NCBI GenBank assembly: GCA_051294375.1
Contig: CM119268.1
Span: 5,045,878 to 5,109,877, forward strand
Reading direction: 5' to 3'
Length of the DNA: 64,000 bases
Source of the DNA: Paraspadella gotoi
Taxonomy: Eukaryota; Chaetognatha
Position 1 is the first letter of the stretch. Every line of letters begins with the position of its first letter. Shown one piece after another: positions 32,032-45,839 of the stretch. The position numbers were made by a program, and so were the translations under genes. The notes beneath the pieces are model-generated. The model worked only from the letters and a program-made list of their open reading frames with translations. It ran no database searches and was not told where the DNA came from.

Positions 32032-32374
32032 TTTAGTTCTTTGAAAATTTTAATTATTGAAATTGTACAACCAACTAAATAAAATTAGTCCACTTTCATT
32101 TTAAATAAAATAAAGCTATTTGTCCCTGACTAATAATTATTCATATGTGAGAGGAGAGAGAGAGACGAGAGAGAGAGAGATGGATGAGAGAGAGACGAGA
32201 GAGAGAGAGACGAATAGAGAGAGAGAGGAGGAGAGAGAGAGAGATGAAGGTTTGTCAACGACTTGTCTATAATTCTTGCCTGCAAGGGAAATGTGGCTAA
32301 ATGCGGAAGCTCCATGAACAACCATGACCGCTAATGCCTCCTGAGAGAAGAGAAATTTCCTAGTAGAATAGAGA

Positions 32375-32407
<33 letters not shown>

Positions 32408-32412
32408 GAACG

Positions 32413-32443
<31 letters not shown>

Positions 32444-32564
32444 CAGAAGAGAGAGAGAGTTAGAGAGAGAGAGGCGCTGATGAGGCGGATGAAGGCAAGA
32501 ATGAGAGCGAGAGAGAGAGAGAGCGCGAGAGCGAAAGAATGAGAGGGAGAGATAGAGAGAATGA

Positions 32565-32610
<46 letters not shown>

Positions 32611-32689
32611 CAGAGGGAGACATCGTAAGTGATTATGATGATCGATTGGGATTTTCCCTTCGTCCGTCTCCATTCCATGTGCATTGTGC

Positions 32690-32880
32690 ATGTGCATTGT
32701 GCAATGGCCAATGTCAATGCCCAATGCTCTATGCCCAATGTCAATGCCCAATGTTCTATGCCGAATGTAACAACAACAACTACTTTTTCGATCTGCTATA
32801 CATGCCCGATATCAATAATTCAACGCTCAATATCTAATGCTCAATGTCTAATGCTTAATATTCAATCATCTATAATCTAA
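32690..32880 (+). repeat. Degenerate CAATGCCCAATGT / CTAATGCTCAATGT minisatellite
   Basis: 12-14-base words around AATGTCAATGCCCAATG recur, becoming more diverged rightwards. Nothing coding. Confidence 0.75.
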
Positions 32881-33034
32881 TGCCTAATTCTCTTTACGCG
32901 ATTCCCTATACTGAATGGTTTTTGAATACCAGAATTTGCCAATAATAGAATCAAGACGGGCGGAAAGTAAGAAAATAAATATATATTACATAAACATTCT
33001 TTGAAATATTATACCACTTCATTGATAGGGAAGC

Positions 33035-33240
33035 TTGGTACTCTGGGAGTGAATAAACAAGACAGAGAGAATCTTGATTGAAAGCTCGAATGGACCTGCT
33101 ATGTCATTATCTTGTAAGAGTGATGGAGGCCTTAAACTACTAAAGCCTGTCCAAAATCAGAGACAAGATAGAATATTAATTAAATGAATAAATAATTTTT
33201 ATATTGTTTGTACCAATTTCATAAATTGTAATGATAAAAA
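33035..33240 (-). repeat. Dispersed repeat, TACAACCAAT/GCTATCTTG family, copy 3
   Basis: The reverse complement matches the copy at 8578-8765 over nearly its full length, including AAGGCCTCCATCACTCTTAC and ATAATGACATAGCAGGTCC, with about 10-15 percent differences. Confidence 0.85.
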
Positions 33241-33359
33241 TCCGTTAATGATCAATGTGGAGTGAAAGACCATTCAACTTCACGTCCTTTTCTCTCCTTC
33301 TTTCTTCCTTCCTCTAACTTTTCCTTTCCCCATCTTCCTTTTCCCTACCCTCGATTTTC

Positions 33360-33440
<81 letters not shown>

Positions 33441-33634
33441 CTCCCCACCTCTCTCTCTCTCTCTCTCCTCCCTCTGACAAATGAAGCCACTTAAAGATGG
33501 AAAAACTAAGAACAAATTTTCTCTATGGGCCCAACGTTGCTCGCTCAAGTCTCACAGTAAATAATCTAAGAAGGTGCGAGGATAAAAAAAAGAGGGTAAA
33601 AAGAAATGAGAAAAAAAGAAAGAGAAAAGGGGAC

Positions 33635-33850
33635 TATTTTTCAAAAGCGCCCCGTTTTCGTTCCTTATCCTAATTTTATTATTTAACCCTAATCTGATGT
33701 CTCTTTAACCCTAATCTCTTGTATTCAATTTTTAACTCGAACCTAATCTCTAATGCTTATCCTTAATCTCTAATCCCAAATCTTTATCCTTAACCTTATC
33801 TTCTAACCCAAAATCCTAACCCTAATCCCTAACCAAAAATTATATTTTTA
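33635..33850 (+). repeat. TATTTTTCAAAAGCG-family copy with CCCTAA-like interior
   Basis: Left terminus TATTTTTCAAAAGCGCCCCG followed by degenerate AACCCTAATCT and TAACCCTAATCC words. The right terminus is not recognisable. Confidence 0.6.
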
Positions 33851-34029
33851 AAAGGCAAAAATTATGTTTTAAAAAAATGTGAATCTGATTTTTCTGTAAT
33901 GTTACGAGAGAGAAAGAGATAATCTTTCTTTCTTTCTTTCTTTCTTTTTATTTTTCTTTCGCTATTTTTTTCTTTATCTCTTTTTTCCTTTTTTTTCTTA
34001 CTTCCTTTCTTTTTTCTTTTTTTATTCTC

Positions 34030-34101
<72 letters not shown>

Positions 34102-34112
34102 TTTTCTTTTGT

Positions 34113-34156
<44 letters not shown>

Positions 34157-34231
34157 TTTTTCTTTTATTCTTTCTCTCTTTATTCTTTCGTTCTTTATTC
34201 ATTTCTTTCTCTCTTTCTTATTTACTTTCTG

Positions 34232-34278
<47 letters not shown>

Positions 34279-34509
34279 CTTTCTTTCTTTCCTCCTCTCT
34301 TTCCTTTTCTCTTTTTTTTATTTCTTTCTTTTTTTTTCTTTATTTCTTTATTTCCTTCTCTATTTCTCTCTCTTTATTTCTATCTTTCAATCTTTCTATT
34401 TTCCTTTCAATCCAAGTCGACAAGGAATTTTCTTTCCCCGCCTTCCTCTTAAGTAGAACTGAAGAGTCACTCGGGAATGACGTTTTAGGAAAATCACTCA
34501 GATTCGTCA

Positions 34510-34800
34510 TTGGCCACTCGCTTTTGGCTGCATGCGAATCCTTGGCCTCTTGCCTTTAACCTTTGGTTGCATGCTCGTGAATTTATGGCCTCTCGCTCCT
34601 AATCTTTGTCTGCATGCTAGTTAATTCATGGCCTCTCGCCCTTAAACTTTGACTGCATGCTCTTGAATCCATGGACTTTAGCCCTAAACTTTGGCCTATT
34701 GCCCTTTGGCTGCAAGCTTCAAAATACATGGCCTTTATTCCATAGCATTTTGCCGCAGTCTATGACCTTCAGCCTTTGGCTTCTAGCTTTTTAAGCCTTG
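34510..34800 (+). repeat. ~43-base minisatellite (GCATGC/ATGGCCTCTCGCC)
   Basis: About five to six diverging copies containing TTTGGCTGCATGC, then TGAATTCATGGCCTCTCGCC and CTTAAACTT. Confidence 0.75.
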
Positions 34801-35139
34801 ATCTCTTGACCTTAACATTTGCCTCTCTTCAGCTTATAACCTATTTTTTATCCGATCCGATCACACCCTTTAGTGAATTCACTTACTTTTTCCCCCATTA
34901 AACCGAGTAGCTTCCTAATACCTTCTGGTTCATTAAAGTTATATTAAACTTTTTTATTTGACACTGGTTTTAATTTGATTTAATTTTCATTTACGATCGA
35001 CCCTTTTCTTTACGGTATCTCACAAGGTCTTTTTCAGGCGGAACTCAAAGGCTTTTGTTTTTTTTGTTTTTTTTTGCTTTAAAATAAATGTTTTAAATAT
35101 GTTGCCGACGATTTTTCTCCCTACAGTTGTTTACGAGAG

Positions 35140-35218
<79 letters not shown>

Positions 35219-35314
35219 AAGACTAGAAATAAGAGAGCGAGGGGAGGGTGAAAGAAAGAAAAACAAAGTACGGGCTAAAATTTTAGAATCTGTTCCCTTA
35301 TTTGCTATCCTTCT

Positions 35315-35392
<78 letters not shown>

Positions 35393-35479
35393 AGAATTGG
35401 AGTTTCGTCTTGGCGCCGACGGAGAAACGTGACTCGAATTCGACGGCGTTAATTAAGACGGAAGAACAGGAGAACCGAA

Positions 35480-35865
35480 GATGACTGGGGAGAACGGAGG
35501 AAAATGAGGAGTAGAATGAGGAGGACAAGGAAAACAAAGGAGAACTATGAGGAGAACGGAGGAAAATGAGGCGAACGGAGGAGAACGAGGAAAACAGAGA
35601 AGAGCGATGAGGAGAACGGAGAATGGAGGAGGTAGAGGAGAATGAAGGATGAAGCAGAGTAGAACAGAGGAGAATGAGGAGGAATGAGGAGGTGAATGAA
35701 GAGAAGGAAGGAGGATAAAGAGGAGAACGGAGGAGATTGAACATTGAAACGGATGAGGATAAAGAGGAGAACTTAGGAGGATAAATAGAAGAAGGAAGGA
35801 GAATGAAGAGGAGAACCGAGGAGGATGAGGAGGAGAACGGAGGAGTATGAAGATACATAAAAAGG
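35480..35865 (+). repeat. GAGGAGAACGGAGGA purine-rich minisatellite
   Basis: Short purine words GAGGAGAACGGAGGAAAATGA repeat with variation. Frames are open on both strands only because of composition. Confidence 0.8.
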
Positions 35866-36039
35866 TGAGGGCGAAGAAAAGGCAGACGATGAAAAATTGT
35901 ATGATAGTTAAAAATTGTATAATTGTATGAATTGTATGTTAAAAATCTTCTCTGGTTATTTTCTGCGCCAAAGAAATTTCAGCATTCGGCCATAACATTG
36001 CACACTTGCACAGTTTCATATAATTTTGGGGCTTGAAGT

Positions 36040-36175
36040 GACGGGAGAGGTGAGAGGGTCACCACGCCCCGATGTGCATAGCCCTCAACGCTTAGGTGAG
36101 CCCAGTGGACCTCTCTGGGCAGGGCTAGAACCCGGGAATCATTGAGTTCCCAGCTGAAGCGTTAGCTCAAAGTGA
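36040..36175 (-). mobile_element. tRNA-like SINE head (minus strand), candidate
   Basis: On the minus strand GAGCTAACGCTTCAGCTGGG is followed by CGGGTTCTAGCCC about 20 bases later, an order and spacing like RNA polymerase III A and B boxes of a tRNA-derived SINE. A body with CCACTGGGCTCACC follows. No poly-A or flanking duplication was confirmed. Confidence 0.45.
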
Positions 36176-36290
36176 TAACGAACGGAACAGCCTTATCCGA
36201 CGGGTTGAGATTTTACGTCGGAAAATTGTGGAATTTCCCAGAGATAAATCTTAAATCGATGTAGAAAGTAGATCCCTGAGAATCGGACCT

Positions 36291-36544
<254 letters not shown>

Positions 36545-36559
36545 TGAGATGAGAAGGAG

Positions 36560-39070
36560 AAGGCGAAGCTGCGCGCTGATTTCTTTTACTCGTTGATCGA
36601 GTAACTCGTGTTGTCGGCGCTGGTTGCCTTGATCTAACGCCTGGACGACGGCCAGGCCTTCTCTCCGGGATGTCCTCTGTGCTGTCGACCTCCAGATCGT
36701 CGTCGCTGATCCAAGCAGGTTTTATCCTCGCGATGTTGATCGTTTCGCGTCCCGAGTTCGGAATTTCGATTGTCATATTAACTCCACTACGGTTGATCAC
36801 TCGATAGGGACCGTCGTAAGGGGCAACGAGTGGAGATGGACGCCTGCTTTTACGCACAAATACATATTTTGCTGAGTTGAGATTCGCTGGTAGGTGTACG
36901 GCGGGCTGCTGATGAGCGGAAGTGGGCGTTGGCTGGAGTCTCGCGACCTCTACGCGCAATTTTGCTAGTTGATTTTTTCTCTGATGATTGAGAGAGTTAT
37001 TATCAACCTGAGTGTCGCCGAGTAGACTTCCTGTATAGTGAGGCCTTCGCCGAAGACGAGATCCGCCGCGGAGGCGCCGATGTCCTCCTTTACCGTTGTC
37101 CTAATAGCGAGGGAGCCGTCAATGGTGGTTTCCAATACCATTTCTCTCTCGCTTCGCTATCAACGCCATTATTGATTCCTTGAGTCTTCGGTGGAACCTT
37201 TCCACCAGGCCATTTGCCTGCGGATGATAAGCAGTCGTTGTTTGATGTTTTATCCCCAGTTTTTCATCAGTTGTTGCCACAAAGTCGAACAAAACTGGCT
37301 GCCTCGATCGGTGGTAATGACGGCTGGCGTTCCGAATATACTAATCAATTATGGCTTAGTGCGTCGAGGATCGTTGGCGTGAGCGTATCCTGATCGGTAT
37401 CGCCGCTGGCCACCTCGAGAAGCGGTCGACAATGGTAAGCAAACATGAGTATCCATTTGAACGTGGCATCTTCACGAGGTCGAGGTTGAGATGCTGGAAA
37501 CGACGTTGAGGCACTTGGAACTCGCCGATCTCGGGTATAAGTGTCGCGTTACTTTCGCTTTTTTTGCAGTCTACACAATCTCGTGCCCATCGAGTGACGT
37601 CTTGACGCATTGACGTCCAAACGAATTTTGCGGCGACGGCCTTTCTTGTTGCTTCTATACCCGGTGACCGAGTCCGTGGATGACGTTGAAAATCTTTTTT
37701 CTCCACGCAGCCGGCACAAATGGCCGCGGCTGGGCCGTTGGAGATGTCGACGAGCAGCTCCTGTTCTCCCACGCGGATTTTTCGAAACGTAAGGCCGGCT
37801 CTGGCGTCCTCAGAGATTTTTCTAAAGTCTGGGTCGAGAGATTGTTCCTGTGCGAGCCTTTCGAAGTCGATTTCGAAATTAGTGAGAGATGATATGACTG
37901 CATTTACCTCTTCGAGACGATCTGGCTTGATGCTGCGCTCGAGTGGATCGTCCGCTTTTCCTTCTGATGTGTTGTTGAGGTTTTGATTTCCTCCGTGGGT
38001 GGTGGTGTTTGAGTTGTTGGTGGCGGATTGTTCGGCCTAGAGAGGGCGTCCGCCACCACGTTGGCCTTCCCTTTGAGATATCGAATATCAGTTGTAAATT
38101 CAGCTATAGCTGACAACTGATATTGATTGGCGAAGAGTTTGTGGCTCCGTTTTCTTTCGGATTGCGGAGACGAGGCTCTGATGATCAGTATAAATTGTGA
38201 AGGCGCGTCCTTCCACCAGTGCCGGCAAAATGGCGACCGCCCTGAACGCTCCAATAGTTCTTTATCAAATGGAGGCCACATTTTTTGGTTTTTGGCCAAC
38301 TTAGCGGAAAAAAACGCTAATGGCTCCCAGCCTTTAGGTCCGCGCTGCTCCAAGACTGCGCCCACTGCTTGGTCTGAGGCGTCGGTCGTTATGCAGAGCT
38401 GTGCGCCGGATCTGGATGATGGAGCAGTGCCGCTGATATCAGTCCTTCCTTTATGGCGTCGAAGGCTTGTTCACAGGCCGGCGTCCAGTCGAGTGATTTC
38501 GGGTTTTCCGCTTAGAGCATCATAGAGAGGAGCGCAACGGTGTGCAACTCTCGGTTTTGAATCGTCTGTAGTAGTTGACCATACCGAGAAAACCGTTGCA
38601 CTCCTTGATGGTGGTAGGGCGCGTTGTCTCTCGAAGCGTTTGAACGCGTTCCGGTAGTGGTCGAACTCCATTTTTGTCGACGAGAAAACCTAGGAACTCT
38701 AGAGAGTCCGCCGAGCAAACACTTTTTTGTATTAACTACAAGTCCGTTTTTATCTAAGGCCTTGAACACTCTCTCGAGATCCTCCATGTGTTCCTCAGGG
38801 CTTGATGACGCGACCAGAATGTCGTCCAGATAGACGAAGGTGTGTGGGATCTCACCTAAGATCTCGTCCATCAGGCGCTGGGAAATCCTGCCCTGCATTC
38901 TTAAGGCCGAAAGGGCATCGTGGAAACACATAAAGTCCAAACGGGTGATAACCGCCGTTTTTTTTGACGTCTTTGGGGTCCCCGGGATCTGGTGGTAACC
39001 CTTCAACAGATCTATTTTCGAAAAAAATAGTTTTGCCTTCAAGTTGTGAGTTGAATCTACTGGCCCAACG
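36560..39070 (-). mobile_element. Ty3/gypsy LTR-retrotransposon pol relic, 5'-truncated and frame-broken
   Basis: Read on the minus strand, domains run from about 39070 to 36560: reverse transcriptase with VYLDDILVASSS (catalytic YLDD, near 38840-38800) and a preceding KIDLLKGYHQIP; RNase H (about 38365-37990, ending ADALSRP); integrase zinc-binding and core (about 37770-37200, with TTAYHPQANGLVER around the catalytic Glu); and a C-terminal SPLVAPYDGPYRVI module (about 36850-36780). The frame shifts several times, so no intact polyprotein exists. Gag, protease and the start of RT are missing and no LTR pair was seen; the left edge runs into GA repeats. No envelope gene is evident. Confidence 0.9.
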
Positions 39071-39089
39071 GGACACAGGAAGAAACAAT

Positions 39090-39184
39090 ATCAGCGCCAC
39101 TAATTCACTAATTGACTTACCAACTCGCTTTCTCAAAATCGCCCACTGATTCACTAACTCACTTTATTCATTAACTCCTCTCCC

Positions 39185-39271
<87 letters not shown>

Positions 39272-39490
39272 TCCAAGTCGTGGTTCCATCCGTCAGTCTG
39301 ACTCCGTCTCACTCTTCTATTTTCGACGACCAAATTTAGTTTCAATCGGATTTAGACTTGAATGGGATTTAGATTTTAGGGGATTTAGACTTTAATTAGA
39401 TTTATATTTAACGGGATTTAGATTTTAATTGGATTTAGATTTTAAAGGATTTAGACTTGAATGGGATTTAGTTTATAATTTGATTTAGAT
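39090..39490 (+). repeat. Dispersed repeat ending in GGATTTAGATTT array, copy 1
   Basis: CCAACTCGCTTTCTC..CCCACTGATTCACTAACT, then a CT tract, TATTTTCG and an array of GGGATTTAGATTTTAATT-like units. The same order without the CT tract is found inverted at 48970-49110. Confidence 0.75.
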
Positions 39491-40265
39491 TCGAAACATT
39501 TTATTTAAAATATCTTTAAATTATCATCGCACACTTTATTACAAACTGACTCAAGTAGCGGCTCTCGTTGTCCTTTTGTGATTTTGTCCTTTGTCCCTTG
39601 TCCATATTTGTAAGTTCTCCTAAATACCTGAATATTCGTCATACGTCATACGTCGAACATAATCCACTGAAAAAAAGACTTGTTTTTTCCACTTCCTTTC
39701 TTTCTTCTTTTCTTACTCTCTCTTCACAATTCACTTCCTTTCTTTCTTCTTTTCCTACTCTCTCTTCACAATTCACTTCCTATTCTCCGTTCCTTTAATC
39801 CTCCTTTCCTCGTCTTTCTTTCTCATTTCACACCTCCCCCATTATTCCACCCCTTCCTCAACCCCGAATCCCTTCCCCACCCCTCCTCCTCCCCCTCCTT
39901 CCACATCCCGTTTTCACCCAATAAAATTCGGTTTCTTTCGCTCCGCTGGGTGAGGTGCCGCAGCAGGCCGCAGCCGACCGCAGCGGTCCGATCCTTTAAC
40001 CGGATCGAACCGAACACACTCGCCATTTTTTTTTATTTCGCCTCTTTTATCGGAGAACCGGAAAAGATATATTGTTTTTATATATTTTGCAATCTTGAGA
40101 AAGATCTATACTTGGACGAAATGATCCGCCGGGATCTATTATAAGAAGTTATATATATATATATATAGGTTATGATTTATTACTTGAATAAAAATAAAAT
40201 TGATAAAAGTTCATTTTTTTTGGTTTCGATCGAAGCATTGGTCTCTCTCTCTCTCTCCTCTCTCT

Positions 40266-40333
<68 letters not shown>

Positions 40334-41189
40334 TTCTCGACCCTGACCCCGTCTTCTCGGTCTGCGATACGGACCATTAAAGCCGAGACGACCGAATCGA
40401 AGGCTGGAAGGAACAAGCGCCCTTTTTTCTTTTCCTCGGACCTTTTCCCTTTTTCCCTTTTTCCCTTTTTTTCCCTTTTCCTTTTTCCCTTTTTTCCATT
40501 TTTCCATTTTTCCCATTTTTTCCCTTTTCCTTTTTTTCTCCTTTCCCTTTCTGTATTTTTTCCCCTTTTCCCTTTCCCCCCTCTTTGTCTTTTTTTTTCT
40601 TTTTTCCGCTTTTTTCCCTTTTTTTCCCTTTTTCTCCTTCTCTATTTTCCCCCTTTTCCCTTTTTCCCTTTTTCCCCTTTCACTTTCTTTTATTTTCCTT
40701 CTTTTTCCATTTTTTTTCTTTGCCCTTTTCCTTTTTTCTGTTTTTCTCTTTTTCCATTTTTCTGTCTTTCTCCTTTTTCCATTTTTATACTTTCCATTTT
40801 CCTTTGTCACTCTTTACTATTATCCAGTTTACCCTTTTCCCTTTTACCCTTTTCCCCTTATTTGCTTTTTTCCCCTTTTTCCCTTTTCTCTTTTACCCTT
40901 TTTTCGTCACGTTTACCTGTTTCCTTTTTCTCTTCTCACTATTCTTTTCAAAATCATTCACTTCTATTCTATATTTTCTATTTTGTTTTTTTTTAAACTT
41001 CCCTTTTGTTTTTCTTTCGAAATCATTTTAGTATTAAAAAAAATTATTAAAAATCATTCTTTGACTAAAAAAGTAAACAAAATTTGAATTTCGAAAAAAA
41101 ACTTTTTTCTAAACAACGAAAAAAAAGAAGGGAAAAAAAGATAGAAAAAAAAGCAGTAACAACAACAACAACAACAACAACGAGGCGCA
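39491..41189. other. Intergenic / 5' flank of the coiled-coil gene
   Basis: A tandem pair of TTCACTTCCTTTCTTTCTTC words (39694-39780), a CT tract (40240-40332) and a 500-base TTTTTCCC-type pyrimidine array (40420-40920), then AT-rich DNA. An AAC repeat (41158-41180) lies immediately upstream of the start codon of the next gene. No TATA box is recognisable. Confidence 0.6.
40420..40920 (+). repeat. TTTTTCCC pyrimidine-rich array
   Basis: CCCTTTTTCCCTTTTCC-like units without fixed length. Minus-strand Lys/Glu-rich open frames here are artefacts. Confidence 0.85.
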
Positions 41190-42843
41190 ATGGCTGGCAA
41201 AGTCGGGTGCGACAACAGGATCGTGACTCAGAACGACGACGACGACGAAGACGACGACAACGACGATAGAAAAGATTCTCTCGTCCTCCAAGGAGAGAGC
41301 GACTTCATCGAAACACTCGATGCTTCGGCCGTCAATTCGGACGACCACGCCAACGCCAACGCCAAAGCAGACGCCAATGGCGAAGCCAACGCCAATGCTA
41401 AAGAAGCCAACGCCAATAAAGCCAACGGCTCGGAAGCCAAGGCCAACGAAAAAAACGCTAACAAAGACAATGAAGCCAAAGAGGCCAACGCCAATAAAGC
41501 CAATAGCTCTGAGGCCAAGGAAGCCAAGGAAGCAATGGCCAACGAAACCAACGCTAATGAAGACAATGAAGCCAAAGAGGCCAACGCCAATAAAGCCAAT
41601 AGCTCTGAGGCCAAGGAAGCCAAGGAAGCAATGGCCAACGAAACCAACGCTAATGAAGACAATGAAGCCAAAGAGGCCAATGGAAATAAAGCTAATAAAT
41701 CCAAGGAAGCCAATGAAAGCAATGTAGACCAAGAAGCCCATTGCAATGAAGCCAACGAAGCCAACGATGCCATAGAAGCCGATTTCAATGAAGCCAACCA
41801 AGACCAAAACAACGATCTCGCGAAAATGACAAATGAGCCGAAGGTACATCGTACTACGTGATCGATAGCTATGCTCTATTTTCAAAAACGAACAGTTTTT
41901 TTAGTTGTGCCGCAAATACTCGCGGAGCAACTCTAAAACTTATTTTTCGGTCGGTCGGTCGGTCGGTCGGTCGGTATGTCCGTCTGTTTGTCTCACTAAT
42001 GTTTCCAATGCTTATAACTCTGCGGATACTTGGTAAGAATGTAAAGCACTATAAGACGTTTTATGTGCATATATATCATACTTGTGCAATGTGCATTCAA
42101 TGGCTCACTTAAAAAAGCGATCACATGAATAGAAATTTAATTAGGCATATTTACGAAAAACAGTGTCATACTTCAAAGGTAAATACTTCTTGTGCATGTG
42201 TATCATTCTTGTGTAGTCACGTGACCAAGCAGAATTCTTATCTCATGATCACCAAAGAAAAATCCGTTATATTTTTAGTAATATTCAGTATTTTTGTTGA
42301 AACTTTGCGGATAAATTATCAACAAATTAATCAATCAATCAATAGTGCTGAAGCAATCAATCAAGATATCTGTGGTTGGTAAAAATGCAATCATTCAGGA
42401 TTCCGATGCTTACGAGAACCTGAGTCAAGATTCAGTCATTCAGTCTATCGCGAGAGATGCGCTCAGTCAGATTCAGGAGGAAGAGGACGAGACGCCTCCG
42501 ACTCTGATCCTCAACGACAATCCTGAGCCATTGAGGAAATTGGCCGACGACGACGACGTCGACGACAACGACAACAACAACGGCAACGTCTTGGCGCGTC
42601 TCACCGGGGACGCCGATTCAGTCGGGGCCGTCGCCGGCCTCAACGTCAACGACGACGACGACGACGACTGGGAGGACGCCGACGACGACGACGAGGACGA
42701 CGACGAGGAGGAAGACAAAGAAGTCGTCGCCGCCGTCGAACGAGATCTCTTGGGGAAGTTGGAGATGCAGGCGGCCGTGACGGGAGTCGCCGTGACGGAG
42801 GAAGCTCTGGCCGGCGTCAAGGAGACGGCAATGTAAGTGGGAA

Positions 42844-42874
<31 letters not shown>

Positions 42875-45808
42875 AAGTCAGTCAGTCAATCAATCAATCC
42901 ACGTTTCGTCTCGACAGGAAAGCTTTGCTTGCTGACAAGAGAAGACGACGTCAGATGAAGAAACAAGAGAGAATCGATAGACCGGTGGACCAAAACTTGG
43001 GGTAAGAGAAAATTAAATTAATAGATTAAATGATTAAATTATTATGTAAAATTATCTAGTATTATCTAGTATCAAAAAACAAAAAGAAAAAAAAAAGCTG
43101 TTGGTTATGAAATTGCAACATCGAATCGTCAACTTGACGTTCGATTCGCATTTTTCTTTCTCCTTGAAGGCGACGCAACTCTTGCGAACACACCGTCGAC
43201 GCTGCTTGGCTGATGGAGAGGAGGAGGAGGGGGGGAGACCACGAGGAAGGGGAGGAAAGGGGGAGGAGAACCGCGGAGGGAGGGTGAGAGGGAGAGGAAG
43301 AAGGGGAGGAGAGGGGGAAAACCACGAGGCTTATGCTCTCCTGTTTCTCTAATGTTCGTTCACTACCTTAGGACAACAACAACAACAAGACAAAATCGCC
43401 TGCTCAATGAAATCAATGAGTTGACTTCAGAAAAAGCTGAGCTGGAAGCTAAAATGTCAAGTAAGCTAAAAGTTAGTTTTACATAAGCTAAAAGCTAAAT
43501 AGTCTAATAAGCTGAAAATTATTTTCATCCTACTCCTCAAAAGAACAATCGTTCTAAGATGAAGAGCAAGCAGATCTTCATTCTAATATCCACGTTTTCT
43601 TCCATTTTATCATCCCTCAAAAAAGAGCAAGCTTTCTACGGCAAAGAGCAAGCATATCTCCGCCCTGAAATGTTCTTTCTCTTCCTCTTCCTTTTTCTCA
43701 GCCTTCACCAAAGAGCAAGCTTTCTACGACGAAGAACAAGCAAATCTTCGCGCTCAAATCCTGGGTCTTCGGCTCGAAATCGAGGAGGGCGAGCGGTGAG
43801 ACGAGCGATCGACGTCCGAGGCAGAGGGATATTTTAAAGTCGCTCGGTCGATCTGTTTCCGTAATACATATTACATATTACATAATTAATCAATCGAGTT
43901 CATATTCGGTTGGAAAGGAAGGGTACAACAAAGTCATTATGAGGTAGCATATGTGTCGTATTTTAGAAGTCACGTGATCGCCTTTAGTTAACACTTGACG
44001 GACTGAAAACGTATTTATAATTGCCTATTCAGGTGATCATACAGAACTACGGTCACGTGATCAGAAAGTAAATGCGGCATATTTCGCGGTTGTTTTGCTT
44101 AAAACTTATCGTAGAAGTAAAAAGATGCTTGTTATGCATTATTATGAAATGAAAGTTTTGAAAGATTTTCTTTTTGTTTTATTACTGATACTGCTGCTCC
44201 GCTTCGCCAGGTTGACGCGCGAGCGGCTGCTGCGGATGCGAGAAATGCGGACGACCTGCTGCGGCCTGACCCGGTTCCTGGAGGAGTTCGGAAGGAGAGG
44301 AGGAGGAGGAGGAGGAGGAGGAGGAGGAGGNNNNNNNNNNNNNNNNNNNNNNNNNAGCCAACGCCAATGCTAAAGAAGCCAACGCCAATAAAGCCAACGA
44401 GCTCGGAAGCAAGGCCAACGAAAAAAACGCTAACAAAGACAATGAAGCCAAAGAGGCCAACGCCAATAAAGCCAATAGCTCTGAGGCCAAGGAAGCCAAG
44501 GAAGCAATGGCCAACGAAACCAACGCTAATGAAGACAATGAAGCCAAAGAGGCCAACGCCAATAAAGCCAATAGCTCTGAGGCCAAGGAACCAAGGAAGC
44601 AATGGCCAACGAAACCAACGCTAATGAAGACAATTGAAGCCAAAGAGGCCAATGGAAATAAAGCTAATAAATCCAAGGAAGCCAATGAAAGCAATGTAGA
44701 CCAAGAAGCCATGCAATGAAGCCAACGAAGCCAACGATGCCATAGAAGCCGATTTCAATGAAGCCAACCAAGACCAAAACAACGATCTCGCGAAAATGAC
44801 AAATGAGCGAAGTACATCGTACTACGTGATCGATACTATGCTCTATTTTCAAAAACGAACAGTTTTTTTAGTTGTGCCGCAAATACTCGCGGAGCAACTC
44901 TAAAACTTATTTTTCGGTCGGTCGGTCGGTCGGTCGGTCGTATGTCCGTCTGTTTGTCTCACTAATGTTTCCAATGCTTATAACTCTGCGGATACTTGTA
45001 AGAATGTAAGCACTATAAGACGTTTTATGTGCATAATATATCATACTTGTGCAATGTGCATTCAATGGCTCACTTAAAAAAGCGATCACATGAATAGAAA
45101 ATTTAATTAGGCATATTTACGAAAAACAGTGTCATACTTCAAAGGTAAATACTTCTTGTGCATGTGTATCATTCTTGTGTAGTCACGTGACCAAGCAGAA
45201 TTCTTATCTCATGATCCACCAAAGAAAAATCCGTTATATTTTTAGTAATATTCAGTATTTTTGTTGAAACTTTGCGGATAAATTATCAACAAATTAATCA
45301 ATCAATCAATAGTGCTGAAGCAATCAATCAAGATATCTGGTGGTTGGTAAAATGCAATCATTCAGGATTCCGATGCTTACGAGAACCTGAGTCAAGATTC
45401 AGTCATTCAGTCTATCGCGAGAGATGCGCTCAGTCAGATTCAGGAGGAAGAGGACGAGACGCCTCCGACTCTGATCCTCAACGACAATCCTGAGCCATTG
45501 AGGAAATTTGCCGACGACGACGACGTCGACGACAACGACAACAACAACGGCAACGTCTTGGCGCGTCTCACCGGGGACGCCGATTCAGTCGGGGCCGTCG
45601 CCGGCCTCAACGTCAACGACGACGACGACGACGGTGGAGGACGCCGACGACGACGACGAGGACGACGACGAGGAGGAAGACAAAGAAGTCGTCGCCGCCC
45701 TCGAACGAGATCTCTTGGGGAAGTTGGAGATGCAGGCGGCCGTGACGGGAGTCGCCGTGACGGAGGAAGCTCTGGCCGGCGTCAAGGAGACGGCAATGTA
45801 AGTGGGAA

Positions 45809-45839
<31 letters not shown>

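Larger units (their letters stand above)
41391..44330 (+). repeat. 3-kb duplication at the 44331 gap, copy 1 (frames intact)
   Basis: Covers most of exon 1 to the start of the last exon of the coiled-coil gene. The copy after the gap starts at exactly the equivalent of 41391. Frames are intact here, so it looks like the better-polished version. Confidence 0.93.

Noticed and set aside
41228-41812. 194-codon minus-strand Ser/Leu/Ala frame
   Set aside because: It is the mirror of the Ala/Asn/Glu repeat exon. The plus-strand frame has a good start context and a phase-consistent splice to the next exon.
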